Below, in pieces: positions 23,339 through 31,591 of a DNA stretch of 36,991 nt. Made by a program: the position numbers and the translations under genes. The notes beneath the pieces are model-generated. The model ran no database searches. It worked only from the letters and a program-made list of their open reading frames with translations, and was not told the origin of the DNA. The stretch is from Salinisphaera orenii subsp. halophila YIM 95161 (lineage in GTDB: Bacteria > Pseudomonadota > Gammaproteobacteria > Nevskiales > Salinisphaeraceae). The first letter of the stretch is position 1. Each line of letters opens with the position of its first letter. The stretch lies in assembly GCF_003732545.1 (NCBI RefSeq), contig NZ_AYKF01000080.1:1-36991 (forward strand), read 5' to 3'.

Positions 23339-24529
23339 TCAGTATTCGACGCGTACGCTGTTCGCGCACGAAAGGGCACGATCGCGCGCCTCGTCGAGGT
23401 TCTCGTCTCGGGCCAGCGCTACGCCCAGTCGTCGTCTGCCGTATATCGCCGGCTTGCCGAACAGATGCAGATAGGTCTGCGGCGCGGCAAGGGCGTGGTC
23501 GAGTCCTGCGTAGCGCAGACGGTCGCTTTCGCCGTCGCCGAGAATCACCGCCGAGGCCGACGGGCCGTACTGGCGGATGGTCGGAATCGGCAGCCCGAGG
23601 ATGGCACGGGCGTGCAGGGCAAATTCGGACAGATCCTGGCTGGATAGCGTGACCAGGCCGGTGTCGTGCGGCCGCGGCGAGACCTCGGAGAACCAGACGC
23701 GGTCGCCCGCCACGAACAGTTCCACCCCGAACAGGCCGCGGCCGCCGAGCGCGGCGGTGATCGCGCCCGCCTGGCGTTCGGCCTCCGCCCGCGCGGCATC
23801 ACGCATCGGTTGGGGTTGCCAGGACTCGCGATAGTCGCCGTCGACCTGACGATGGCCGATGGGGGCGCAGAAAGTCGTGCCGCCGGCGTGGACCACGGTC
23901 AGCAGCGTGATCTCATAATCGAATTCGACGAAGCCCTCGATAATGACGCGTGTGCCCGTATCGCGCCTGCCGCGGCCGCCGGACTGCGAGTGGCGCCAGG
24001 CCGCGTCGATGTCAGCCGCCTCGCGCACCGTGCTCTGGCCCTTGCCGGAGGACGACATCACCGGCTTGACCACGCAGGGCAGGCCGATCGCCTCGATCGC
24101 GGCGCGGTAGTTGGCCTCGGTCTCGGCGAAGCGAAAGGGCGATGTCGGCAACCCGAGCTCGTCGGCGGCCAGGCGGCGTATGCCCTCGCGATCCATGGTC
24201 AGCCGGGTCGCCCGGGCCGTCGGCACCACGCGATGGCCTTCGGCTTCGAGTTCGATCAGGGCCTCGGTGGCGATCGCCTCGATCTCGGGCACGATCAGCG
24301 CCGGCGCCTCGGCCTCGACTACGGCGCGCAGCGCCGCCGGATCGTCCATCTCCAGCACCTGCGAGCGGTGCGCGACGGCCATGGCCGGGGCGTTGGCGTA
24401 GCGATCGATCGCGATCACCTCGCAGCCCAGCCGCTGCAGTTCGATGGCGATCTCGCGGCCGAGCTCGCCGGCGCCGAGCAGCATCACCCGCGTGGCGGTG
24501 TCCGAACAGGGGGTGCCGATGGCGTGCAT
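23339..24529 (-). CDS. purT: formate-dependent phosphoribosylglycinamide formyltransferase
   Basis: A 396-residue ATP-grasp enzyme of the usual PurT length. It converts GAR, formate and ATP to formyl-GAR, the folate-independent route for the third step of purine synthesis. Seen: the N-terminal Rossmann-like '[21 protein letters not shown]'; '[21 protein letters not shown]'; the ATP-grasp glycine loop '[14 protein letters not shown]' (about 150-165); '[18 protein letters not shown]'; the metal-binding '[29 protein letters not shown]'; and '[19 protein letters not shown]' near the end. The start is the Met at 24529, giving [19 protein letters not shown]; the open frame continues to 24616 without homology. 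No clear ribosome site is seen. It is divergent from the CoA-transferase gene with a 114-base gap. Confidence 0.93.
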   Translation of the reverse strand: MHAIGTPCSDTATRVMLLGAGELGREIAIELQRLGCEVIAIDRYANAPAMAVAHRSQVLEMDDPAALRAVVEAEAPALIVPEIEAIATEALIELEAEGHRVVPTARATRLTMDREGIRRLAADELGLPTSPFRFAETEANYRAAIEAIGLPCVVKPVMSSSGKGQSTVREAADIDAAWRHSQSGGRGRRDTGTRVIIEGFVEFDYEITLLTVVHAGGTTFCAPIGHRQVDGDYRESWQPQPMRDAARAEAERQAGAITAALGGRGLFGVELFVAGDRVWFSEVSPRPHDTGLVTLSSQDLSEFALHARAILGLPIPTIRQYGPSASAVILGDGESDRLRYAGLDHALAAPQTYLHLFGKPAIYGRRRLGVALARDENLDEARDRALSCANSVRVEY

Positions 24530-24643
24530 GGGAAGGCGTCCGGGCGCGGTGATCCGAATACTGCATTGTCGCCGAGCGCCCCGGGCGGCGAAAGCCGTTC
24601 GCCGAGGTTTCCGCATGCCCGGCGCCGCATTAGACTATCGCGC

Positions 24644-25858
24644 ATGAATGCTCCCCTATCCGGTTTTCGCGTCGTCGACACGACCGCCATGGTGTCCGGG
24701 CCACTGGCGACCATGCAGCTCGCCGATCAGGGTGCGGAAGTACTCAAGATCGAGCGGCCCGACGTCGGCGACTACACGCGGTTGGCCGCCAATCGGCGCC
24801 ACGGTTTCTCGGCGAGCTATCTCAACAACAACCGCAACAAGCGCTCGGTGGCGCTGGATCTGAAATCCGAGGCCGGCGTCGCCGCGCTGAAGGCCCTGTG
24901 TGCCGACGCCGACGTGTTCGTCCAGAATTTCCGTCCGGGCGTGGCCGAGCGCATGGGCATCGGCGAGGACGCGATCCGCGCCGTCGCCCCGGACATCGTC
25001 TATTGTTCGATCAGCGGTTTCGGCGAGAACGGGCCCTATGCCGGCTATCCGGTCTACGATCCGCTGGTCCAGGCGTTGTCGAGCCTGGCCAGCATCCAGG
25101 GCGGCTCGGACGAGGCCCGCCCGCGGCTCGTGCGCACGATCGTGCCGGACAAGCTCACGGGCTATGTCGCCGCCCAGGCAATCACGGCGGCGCTGCTCGC
25201 ACGGGCCGGCGGCGCGCCCGGCCAGCACGTCCGGGTGTCGATGCTCGACGCGGTGATCGATTTCCTCTGGCATTCCGACATGAACAGCCAGACCTTTGTT
25301 GGCGACGAATTCGACCAGGCGCGGGCGGCGAGCTTCATCGATCTCATCTACGAGACCACCACCGGCTACATCAGCGTGGCGGTCCAGACCGATCGCGAGT
25401 GGCAGGCCCTGATCGCGGCCCTCGACAAGCCCGAGTGGAACGACGATCCGCGTTTCGCCACGCCGGCCGATCGCCAGGACAACATCGACGCCCGGCTCGC
25501 TCTGACGCAGGAGGCGCTGGCCACCGACAGCGCGGCGCACTGGCTGGCGCGACTGTCCGAGTTCGGCGTGCCCTGCGCGCCGGTGCTCACCCGCACGGAG
25601 CTCATTGACAACGAACAGATCGCGGCCAACGCGATCCTGATCGAAACCGAGCACGACCAGGCCGGGCGCCTGCGCCAGGCGCGGCCGGCCGCGCGTTTCT
25701 CGGCGATGCCGGCGGCCGACCCGCGCGGCGCGCCGGCCCTCGGCGCCGACACCGCCGCCGTGCTCGCCGAGCACGGCTACGATGAGGCCGCCATCGCCGA
25801 GCTGTTCGAGACCGGCGTTGCCGGCGGGGCCGACTCTAGCGGGCGGGACGAACGATGA
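24644..25858 (+). CDS. CaiB/BaiF (family III) CoA-transferase
   Basis: A 404-residue family III CoA-transferase. It has the N-terminal 'LSGFRVVDTTAMVSGPLATMQLADQGAEVLKIERP', 'YLNNNRNKRSVALDLKSEAG', 'ADVFVQNFRPGVAERMGIG', 'YCSISGFGENGPYAGYPVYDPLVQA' and the active-site region 'GQHVRVSMLDAVIDF' (each quoted in part), where the Asp corresponds to the catalytic aspartate of formyl-CoA transferase. These enzymes move CoA between carboxylic acids. The acid here is unknown. Glutarate or succinate is possible given gcdH in this window, but that is inference. It begins at ATG 24644; its last codon overlaps the GST start (ATGA at 25855-25858), so they form an operon. Confidence 0.9.
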   Translation: MNAPLSGFRVVDTTAMVSGPLATMQLADQGAEVLKIERPDVGDYTRLAANRRHGFSASYLNNNRNKRSVALDLKSEAGVAALKALCADADVFVQNFRPGVAERMGIGEDAIRAVAPDIVYCSISGFGENGPYAGYPVYDPLVQALSSLASIQGGSDEARPRLVRTIVPDKLTGYVAAQAITAALLARAGGAPGQHVRVSMLDAVIDFLWHSDMNSQTFVGDEFDQARAASFIDLIYETTTGYISVAVQTDREWQALIAALDKPEWNDDPRFATPADRQDNIDARLALTQEALATDSAAHWLARLSEFGVPCAPVLTRTELIDNEQIAANAILIETEHDQAGRLRQARPAARFSAMPAADPRGAPALGADTAAVLAEHGYDEAAIAELFETGVAGGADSSGRDER

Positions 25859-26571
25859 TCGATCTCTACTACTGGCCCACGCCCAACGGCTGGAAGGTCT
25901 CGATCATGCTCGAGGAGTGCGGGCTGGACTATCGGCTGGTGCCCGTGGATATCAACGCCGGCGACCAGTTCGCGCCCGCCTTCCTGGCGATCTCGCCCAA
26001 CAACCGCATGCCCGCCATCGTCGATCACGATCCGGCCCCGGCCTATGGCGACGAGCCGTTGCCCATCTTCGAGTCCGGCGCCATCCTCCGCTATCTCGCG
26101 GAGAAGAGCGGCCGATTCATGCCGACGTCGCCGCGGCTGGCCAAGGAGATCGACGAGTGGCTGTTCTGGCAGGTCGGCAATCTCGGGCCGATGGGCGGCC
26201 AGATGAGCCATTTCGTCAACTACGCCCGCGGCGACCACGCCTACGCGCTGTCGCGTTACCGCGGCGAGTATCACCGCTGCCTGGGCGTGCTCGAGCGGCG
26301 TCTGGCCGGCCGCGACTGGCTGGTCGGCGAGTGCTACAGCGTGGCCGACATCATCAACTGGCCGTGGGTGCTCATCGCCAAGGCGATGGGACAGCCGCTG
26401 GACGATTTCCCGAACGTCGCCGCCTGGCGGGCACGCGTCAAGGACCGTCCCGCGGTCCAGCGCGGGGTCGATCTCGGCAAGGAGATGCGCGGCGGTCAGC
26501 CGAAATCCGAAGCCGCCCGCGCGCGCCTGTTCAACCAGACCGCGGATACCGTGCGACCGGACGCCGATTGA
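25855..26571 (+). CDS. glutathione S-transferase (YfcG/YghU-like)
   Basis: A 238-residue GST. The thioredoxin-like half has 'LYYWPTPNGWKVSIMLEECGLDYRLVPVDI' (quoted in part; about residues 4-34), where Thr8/Asn10 occupy the position used by YfcG-type enzymes to activate glutathione. Next come 'FLAISPNNRMPAIVD' with the conserved cis-Pro, and 'PIFESGAILRYLAEK', the glutathione gamma-Glu site (ESGAI). The all-helical half contains 'GECYSVADIINWPWV', the N-capping motif of helix 6. YfcG/YghU enzymes are disulfide reductases or peroxide-active. The gene is translationally coupled to the preceding CoA-transferase and followed by a small membrane protein 30 bases later. Confidence 0.9.
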   Translation: MIDLYYWPTPNGWKVSIMLEECGLDYRLVPVDINAGDQFAPAFLAISPNNRMPAIVDHDPAPAYGDEPLPIFESGAILRYLAEKSGRFMPTSPRLAKEIDEWLFWQVGNLGPMGGQMSHFVNYARGDHAYALSRYRGEYHRCLGVLERRLAGRDWLVGECYSVADIINWPWVLIAKAMGQPLDDFPNVAAWRARVKDRPAVQRGVDLGKEMRGGQPKSEAARARLFNQTADTVRPDAD

Positions 26572-26601
26572 GCCGGCGCGTCATTCACTCGAGAGGATTT
26601 C

Positions 26602-27030
26602 ATGTTCGCATTCGTCAAGGCATTCATTGCCGGTTTTCTCGCCGTGCTGAGCTTTCACCAGGGCACCGTCTGGCTGCTGGACTTTCAGGGCGTGATCGAC
26701 GCCACGCCCTGGAACATGGCACCGGTGCCGCCGTTCGGGGTGCCCGCGGTGATCTCGGCGGCGCTGTTCGGCGGGCTGTGGGGCATGCTGCTGTGGCTGC
26801 TCATCCGCAATGCCCTGGCGGCCGGCTATTACGTCGGCGCGATCATTCTCGGTGCCGTGTTCCCCAGTCTGGTGGCGTTGACACTGGTGAGCTGGCTCAA
26901 GAACGGCCAGGACGTCGAAGCGCTGGTCGAGGGGCTGACGCTGCCGCGCATCGGCGTGGCCCTGGCCGTCAACGGCGCCTGGGGACTCGGGCTCGCGGTG
27001 TTCATGCGGGTGATGCACCCGCCGCGCTAG
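26602..27030 (+). CDS. small four-segment membrane protein of unknown function
   Basis: A 142-residue hydrophobic protein with about four membrane segments: 'AFVKAFIAGFLAVLSF', 'VPAVISAALFGGLWGMLLWLLI', 'GYYVGAIILGAVFPSLVALTLVSW' and 'IGVALAVNGAWGLGLAVFMRVM' (each partly quoted). The motif 'FHQGTVWLLDFQGVIDATPWNMAPVPPFGVPAVISAA' (residues about 18-54) recalls a widespread family of uncharacterised proteobacterial membrane proteins. Function unknown. GAGAGGA precedes the ATG at 26602 by about 4-5 bases. It follows the GST gene by 30 bases on the same strand and is likely the last gene of that operon. Confidence 0.75.
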   Translation: MFAFVKAFIAGFLAVLSFHQGTVWLLDFQGVIDATPWNMAPVPPFGVPAVISAALFGGLWGMLLWLLIRNALAAGYYVGAIILGAVFPSLVALTLVSWLKNGQDVEALVEGLTLPRIGVALAVNGAWGLGLAVFMRVMHPPR

Positions 27031-27244
27031 CGCCGCGGGCGAGCTGTGCCGGCGCCGCGGTCGAGTCGCCGGCGCGAGCTCGCCGTGGGTCGACGATCCG
27101 TCTTCGATCCCGCGGCGGCTGCACCCGACGGGGCGGCCGACACAATGGCCTTAGGAGCGCGCTTCGGCTCTGCTCGGCTCGTGCAGCCGCAGGGCTGCTA
27201 TCGCGGGATCCGCCAGGCCGGGCGTTGTCCTTCGCCCGCCGCGT

Positions 27245-28483
27245 TCAGATCGCCTCGACGCTTCGCGCCTCGCTCTGTTGCCGGGGCAGGCTGAGTACGA
27301 AACGGGTCCGGCTGTCCTGACCCCCGCGGTCGGCGATCACCAGATCGCCGCCATGGCTGCGGGCCAGTGAGCGGCTCACCGACAGCCCCAGACCCAGCCC
27401 GTCCTCCTTGGTTGTGTTGAAGGGCTCGAAGGGATCGATGTCGGATTCGATGCCCTGGCCGTTGTCCGAGACTTCGATGTCGACGGTGTCTTCCGTACCG
27501 GTCACCTGCACGCGTACAAGGCGGAGTTCGTCGCTCGGGGCGTCCGCGAAGGCGTCCGTGGCGTTCTCGATCAGGTTGCGCAGGATCTGCTGGGCGAATA
27601 TCCGGTCCAGCGGCAGTTCGATGTTGTCCAGTTCGCTGGCGGGTGGGCCTTCGTAGCGAACCTGTCGGCTGCGCAGGGCGGGGTCGAGCAGCTGGTGGAT
27701 GTCGTTGATCAAGGGCGCCAGGCGCTGTTGCTTGAGCGTGGGCTTGCCTTCACGGGCGAAGTCGCGCAGATGGCGCAGCGTATCCACGGCGCGCGCGATC
27801 TCCTGGTCGGCGCTCGCCAGCGGCGTCGCATCGGCCATGTCGGCGCTCTGACGCGCCTCCGCGATGTAGTTGCGGGCCGCCGTCAAAGGCTGGCTGATGT
27901 CGTGTGCCAGGCCCGTGCCGAGAGCGGCGAACGCGCTCATGCGTTCCCGCGCATCGATGACCGTATGCAGCTGGCTGATGCGATCGTTGGCCTCGATTCG
28001 ATCGGTGATGTCGAGCGCGAAGCCCGCCAGGCGGTAGATTTCGCCATCGTCGTCGTGCACGACCCAGGCTCGGTCGCGTATCCAGCGGATCTCGCCGTCG
28101 GGGCGGTTGATGCGGAAGACCTTGTCGTAGTCGCCGTTGCGGGCATCGCGCTTGAAGGCCTTGAGCACCTCCTGACGGTCGTCGTCGTGCACCCAGGCGA
28201 GGCGTTTGCCCGGATCCTCGTATAGGGATTCACAGGTCTGGCCCCAGATATGCTCATAGGCCGGGCTGATGTAGACCAGCTGGTCGCCCGCCGGGTTGGT
28301 CATCCAGAACACCTCGCGGATGTGTTCGGCGAGCTCCCGGAAACAGCGCTCGTTGTTCTGGGCGGCCTCGCATCGGGCGCGCTCCTCGGTCAGATCCTTT
28401 TCCAGCTGATGGATGCGTTCCCGGGCCTGGTCCAGATCTGCGATCGGTTCGGCCGTCTGCGTGTCGGACGTCGTGTTGCTCAT
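27245..28483 (-). CDS. PAS-domain sensor histidine kinase (FixL-like)
   Basis: A 412-residue soluble sensor kinase. After a short coiled-coil (about 17-45, Glu/Arg/Gln-rich) comes a PAS domain (about 46-165: 'FRELAEHIREVFWMTNPAGDQLVYISPAYEHIWGQ' in part, ending 'GFALDITDRIEA'). The HisKA region has His194 in GTGLAHDISQPL. The ATPase domain shows the N-box RNLIENATD (Asn307), G1 DNGQGI (340-345) and G2 GLGLGLS (about 362-368). The H-box with 'HDISQPLTAARNYIAEA' is the FixL/StyS/TodS style. No membrane segment is present, so it senses an internal signal; no heme-ligating residue can be asserted from sequence alone. It is divergent from a FixJ-type regulator across 134 bases, and the two most likely form a pair. 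Confidence 0.88.
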   Translation of the reverse strand: MSNTTSDTQTAEPIADLDQARERIHQLEKDLTEERARCEAAQNNERCFRELAEHIREVFWMTNPAGDQLVYISPAYEHIWGQTCESLYEDPGKRLAWVHDDDRQEVLKAFKRDARNGDYDKVFRINRPDGEIRWIRDRAWVVHDDDGEIYRLAGFALDITDRIEANDRISQLHTVIDARERMSAFAALGTGLAHDISQPLTAARNYIAEARQSADMADATPLASADQEIARAVDTLRHLRDFAREGKPTLKQQRLAPLINDIHQLLDPALRSRQVRYEGPPASELDNIELPLDRIFAQQILRNLIENATDAFADAPSDELRLVRVQVTGTEDTVDIEVSDNGQGIESDIDPFEPFNTTKEDGLGLGLSVSRSLARSHGGDLVIADRGGQDSRTRFVLSLPRQQSEARSVEAI

Positions 28484-28617
28484 GGCTTGCCTGTGCTGGA
28501 TGTCGGGCGCCGTAGGCGTGTACGACGCAATATGTTGGCGCGCGGGTTGTTTTTGACGGGCATTTAATCTAAAAAGAGCATCCTGCTCGCCCGATTGATC
28601 GATTGCCGGAACGCCTC
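28484..28617. promoter_or_regulatory. divergent promoter region of the two-component pair
   Basis: The A+T-rich core is at 28549-28575 ('TTGTTTTTGACGGGCATTT' and on to AAAAA). Immediately after it, GAGCA-TCC-TGCTC (28576-28588) is a small inverted repeat, placed between the core and the regulator start, where a FixJ-type or repressor site could act. No exact -35/-10 pair is convincing. Confidence 0.35.
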
Positions 28618-29250
28618 ATGAGCTCACGTACCAGTGTTCATATCGTGGACGACGACGCGAGCGTGCGTGAGTCGTTGAAATCATTGATGAGCAAATCCGG
28701 CTTCGATGTGCACTGCTATTCCAGCGCGGACGCGTTTCTGGCTCATAGCGCGGAAGTCGACGGCTGCGCGCTCGTCGATCTGCGCCTGCAGGGCATGAGC
28801 GGGCTCGAGCTGCAGCGGGAGCTGATCGCCCGCCGCGTGCCCGTGAGCGTGATCATGATGAGTGCCTACGGCGATGTCGAGCACGCGGTTTCGGCCATGC
28901 GCCTCGGCGCCGTCGATTTCGTCGAGAAGCCGTTCGACCCGCAGCTGCTGCTGCAGAAGGTCTCCACGCTGACCGACGCCGACGCCGATGCCGAACGCGG
29001 CCAGCGCGACGCGCGTCAGCACGCCTCGCTGATCGATACGCTCACGCCGCGCGAAAAGCAGGTCCTGCAGATGATCGTCGACGGGCTCGCGAACAAGCAG
29101 GTCGCCGGCCGGCTCGGCATCAGCGCGCGCACGGTGGAAACACACCGCGTGCACATCATGCAGAAGCTGGGGGCGGAATCGCTGCCGCATCTGGTGCGGA
29201 TCTGGCTCACTGCGGGGCACTACGTGGAGATGCCTGAAACGCCCTCCTGA
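28618..29250 (+). CDS. FixJ/NarL-type response regulator
   Basis: A 210-residue response regulator. The receiver domain has the acidic pocket DDD at 11-13, phospho-acceptor Asp54 in LVDLRLQGMSG, Ser82 (MMSAYGD) in place of the usual Thr/Ser, and Lys104 (VEKPF). The C-terminal LuxR-type helix-turn-helix begins at about 143 ('LTPREKQVLQMIVDGLANKQVAGRLGISARTVETHRVHIMQKLGA', in part). 'LTPREKQVL' and 'GISARTVETHRVHIMQKL' are typical of FixJ, StyR and TodT. It should activate target genes when phosphorylated by the neighbouring kinase. The Met at 28618 is preferred over TTG 28603. A terminator of the downstream minus-strand gene lies close by. Confidence 0.9.
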   Translation: MSSRTSVHIVDDDASVRESLKSLMSKSGFDVHCYSSADAFLAHSAEVDGCALVDLRLQGMSGLELQRELIARRVPVSVIMMSAYGDVEHAVSAMRLGAVDFVEKPFDPQLLLQKVSTLTDADADAERGQRDARQHASLIDTLTPREKQVLQMIVDGLANKQVAGRLGISARTVETHRVHIMQKLGAESLPHLVRIWLTAGHYVEMPETPS

Positions 29251-29271
29251 CGGTCGCTTCCGAGCGGATTC

Positions 29272-29303
29272 AAAAACGCCGCCGGCAGTGGTTGTCGGCG
29301 GCG
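29272..29303 (-). terminator. intrinsic terminator of the DUF1328 gene (minus strand)
   Basis: Stem CGCCGCCGGCA / TGTCGGCGGCG (29277-29303, one G-T mismatch) with a 5-base loop. On the minus strand the stem is followed by TTTTT (the A-run at 29272-29276). It lies 33 bases beyond the DUF1328 stop. It also follows the regulator stop on the plus strand and could stop both. Confidence 0.8.
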
Positions 29304-29335
29304 CTCTCGAGGTGTCGTCGTATCGACCGACAGCG

Positions 29336-29512
29336 CTACAGCTTGGGTCCGCGCCCGCGGACCGCGTTGGACACCAGGACGATGACGAACAGCACCAGGA
29401 AGATGAAGAACAGTATCTTGGCGATGCCCGCGGCGCCCGAGGCGATGCCGCCGAATCCAAAGATTGCGGCGATGATGGCGATGATGAAGAAAGTGACGGC
29501 CCAGCCCAGCAT
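29336..29512 (-). CDS. DUF1328 (UPF0391) small membrane protein
   Basis: A 58-residue protein of the DUF1328/YtjA family. It has two membrane segments: '[20 protein letters not shown]' and '[21 protein letters not shown]', with the family linker '[14 protein letters not shown]'. The start MLGWAVTFF is canonical; the open frame continues 10 codons upstream but GGAG at about 8 bases before 29512 supports this Met. The family's function is unknown; such genes are frequent among general-stress genes. It precedes a run of further stress genes on the same strand and has its own terminator. Confidence 0.88.
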   Translation of the reverse strand: MLGWAVTFFIIAIIAAIFGFGGIASGAAGIAKILFFIFLVLFVIVLVSNAVRGRGPKL

Positions 29513-29677
29513 ATTCGGTCTCCGGTTCGAATTGATGCACACGCATTGATCGCGTGCACGCGGCAGGGCGCTCGGTCGACGAGCTGCCCGGCAGCCGTCG
29601 GCGTCACGTGGTCTCCGCGCGCCACTGCATTATGAACGAGAATCGGCGGCGCCCACCATGTCCGGTGGTCGACGACG

Positions 29678-30121
29678 TCAATTCCCCAGCTGTTTGTCGA
29701 GCTGCTTCGCGATCCAAGTGCTGTCGTGCTGCGCCCAGTTCCGGTCGATGGTATGGGCCACCGACCGGCTCATCGGGGCGTCGATCTGCTCGCGAAGCCG
29801 CCCGAGAAAGGCGGGCTCAGCCACCAGAACCAGATGCCTGAAGGCGGTATCGTTGAAGCCGGACTTCAGCCGTTCGGCGATCTGCCGGGCGAAGATGTCC
29901 GCATGTTTTTCCATCGTCGTGGTCTGCGGATCCGACTGCCGCTCGCCTTCACCGGCCTGGTCGTGGCTCGTGCCCTTGCCGCCGGTACGTAGATCCCCTT
30001 CGTGGGCCCGCGACTGGGGATGCTCAAGCGTGTCCACGGGTTTCAGCGCGCCGTGATCGCCGCCACGCGAGAAGATGCGCGCACGCGACGCATCCGCGAC
30101 CAGTATCCATTGTTCGGCCAT
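29678..30121 (-). CDS. host attachment family protein
   Basis: A 147-residue protein matching the Host_attach family, named from an Agrobacterium protein said to be needed for attachment. It begins 'EQWILVADASRARIFSRGGDHGALKPVDTLEHPQSR' (quoted in part), has a charged middle (GKGTSHDQAGEGERQSD) and ends with 'HLVLVAEPAFLGRLREQID', 'SRSVAHTIDRNWAQHD'. The RNase-E/eRF1-like fold suggests a translation- or RNA-related role in its wider clan, but this is not established for this member. Spacing to the next minus-strand gene (ectD, ends 30191) is 69 bases, so it may be co-transcribed with ectD. Confidence 0.85.
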   Translation of the reverse strand: MAEQWILVADASRARIFSRGGDHGALKPVDTLEHPQSRAHEGDLRTGGKGTSHDQAGEGERQSDPQTTTMEKHADIFARQIAERLKSGFNDTAFRHLVLVAEPAFLGRLREQIDAPMSRSVAHTIDRNWAQHDSTWIAKQLDKQLGN

Positions 30122-30190
30122 GGTCGGCCTCCGCTTTGACGAGTGACCGGGCGACGCGACGCCTCGCGCCGCCCGGGCCCGGGCCCGGCG

Positions 30191-31126
30191 TTACGCCGAA
30201 CGCCGGACGGGGGTGTCGATATACGGATCGTGCATCTGCAGCGGTTCCGGCGTATCGCGGTTGGCGAGGAACGACGGCCGCGGATTGTCGGCTGCGAACG
30301 GCTCGACCAGGGCGTTCTCGACGCTGTTGTAGACGAAGAACAGGTTCGAGCGCGGCCAGGGCGACATGTTCGAGTTCGACGCATGCTGCACGTTGCACTC
30401 GAACAGCAGCAGCGAGCCCGCGGGGCCCTTGGGCGCGGCGATGCCGCCGCGATTGACCAGGTCCTGCAGATTCTGCTGGCTCGGGACGCCGGCCTCCTGC
30501 GCCTTGAGCGAGCTCTTCCAGTTGTCGTCCGGCGTGGCGCCCTGGCAGGGCACGAACTGGTGGTGCGAGCCCGGAATGAGCATCAGCGGGCCGTTGAACT
30601 CGTTGTTGTCGGTGAGCATGATCGACGCGCTGATGGCGCGCATGCGCGGCATGCCGTCCTCGGCGTGCCAGGTCTCGAAGTCCGAATGCCAGTCGAAGCC
30701 GGCACCCTGGAAACCGTACTTGTCGTTGATGCGCGACTGGTGGATATAGACGTCGCCGCCGAGCAGCTGGCGCACCATGCCGAGAATGCGCGGATCGCGC
30801 GTGAGTTCGGCGAAGCGGCTCGAGATGCGGTGCATGTCGAACACCGAACGCACGGCGCCCGATTTCGGATCGCGCACCACGCCGTCCTGCTTGAGCAGAT
30901 TTTCGTCGCGGCTCATGTCCTCGAGCTCCTCGAAGAACGGCGCCATGCGTTCCTGGGAGAAGAAGCCCTCGAACCAGAGAAAGCCGTCACGCTCGAAGCT
31001 CGACAGCGCGACCTCGCCGAGCGGGCCGTTCCAGCGGCTGTCCGACGGCGAGTGGACCACCGGGTCGCGACGCATGTAGCGCGGCTCGGGCTGCGCTGTG
31101 CGGGTGATGTAGTCGTCCTGTTGCAT
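30191..31126 (-). CDS. ectD: ectoine hydroxylase
   Basis: A 311-residue non-heme iron, 2-oxoglutarate-dependent dioxygenase that converts ectoine to 5-hydroxyectoine. The EctD signature is complete: FDWHSDFETWHAEDGMP at about 144-160, with iron ligands His147 and Asp149. The third ligand is His248 (in VQHASNSN), and 'NGPLMLIPGSH' and 'PAGSLLLFECNVQH' surround it. Length is normal. No ectABC genes are in this window, so either ectoine is made from a cluster elsewhere or it is imported. Start choice: Met at 31126 is 9 bases after GAGG, while Met at 31135 abuts it. The reading frame extends further upstream to 31456 without homology and across the csbD-like gene. It is flanked by stress-type genes. 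Confidence 0.95.
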   Translation of the reverse strand: MQQDDYITRTAQPEPRYMRRDPVVHSPSDSRWNGPLGEVALSSFERDGFLWFEGFFSQERMAPFFEELEDMSRDENLLKQDGVVRDPKSGAVRSVFDMHRISSRFAELTRDPRILGMVRQLLGGDVYIHQSRINDKYGFQGAGFDWHSDFETWHAEDGMPRMRAISASIMLTDNNEFNGPLMLIPGSHHQFVPCQGATPDDNWKSSLKAQEAGVPSQQNLQDLVNRGGIAAPKGPAGSLLLFECNVQHASNSNMSPWPRSNLFFVYNSVENALVEPFAADNPRPSFLANRDTPEPLQMHDPYIDTPVRRSA

Positions 31127-31194
31127 AGCGTTCATCCTCTTTCCATCGTCGGAGGCGTCACGGGGCGCCGCGCGGCTGGCGCGCGGGCGCGGTC

Positions 31195-31392
31195 TCAGAA
31201 GCGGCGCTCGAACTCGCGCAGTTTCTCGTCGGCCGCTTCCTTCGTGTCGCCGTACTTTTCCTGAATCTTGGCGAGCAGGTTTTGGCGCCGGCCCTGCACT
31301 TCCTCGACGTCGTCGTCGGTCAGGCGGCCCCAGTGCTCGCGGACCTTGCCCTTCATGCGGTCCCACTTGCCTTCGAACTGGTCTTCGTTCAT
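31195..31392 (-). CDS. CsbD-family stress protein
   Basis: A 65-residue hydrophilic, mostly helical protein of the CsbD family. It begins 'MNEDQFEGKWDRMKGKVREHWGRLTDDD' (in part) and has the 'EGKWxxxKGKVREHWGxLTDDD' pattern typical of the family, followed by 'QGRRQNLLAKIQEKYG' and a charged end. The CsbD group is controlled by sigma-B or sigma-S in other bacteria and its biochemical role is unknown. AAGGAG stands 6 bases before the ATG at 31392. It is upstream of ectD on the same strand with a 68-base gap, so the two genes may share one stress promoter. Confidence 0.9.
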   Translation of the reverse strand: MNEDQFEGKWDRMKGKVREHWGRLTDDDVEEVQGRRQNLLAKIQEKYGDTKEAADEKLREFERRF

Positions 31393-31427
31393 GACGGCTC
31401 CTTGCTGTTCGCCGTGTGTGTGGCTGT

Positions 31428-31456
31428 AAGCTATGCGCGTGGCGAAGACCGCTCAA
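31428..31456 (-). promoter_or_regulatory. candidate promoter for csbD-like gene and ectD
   Basis: On the minus strand TTGAGC (31456-31451) and TAGCTT (31433-31428) are 17 bases apart. The -10 sits about 36 bases before the CsbD start, and the CATAGCTT context also resembles stationary-phase promoters. Consensus match is moderate. Confidence 0.35.
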
Positions 31457-31591
31457 TCCGGGCTTTTACGTAAGCACCTTCCGTGTTTTATCGCGTCGTT
31501 GCGTCGCCCGGGCAGGCCGCGACGGGGCCACTCGCGGGAGACCGGGTTGAACGCGTAAGCTCGCGGTTCCACCCAACCGTTTCATTGGCCC

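Noticed and set aside
31136-31456. N-terminal extension of EctD to 31456
   Set aside because: Overlaps the csbD-like gene in another frame and has no EctD similarity; the GAGG site supports the start near 31126.
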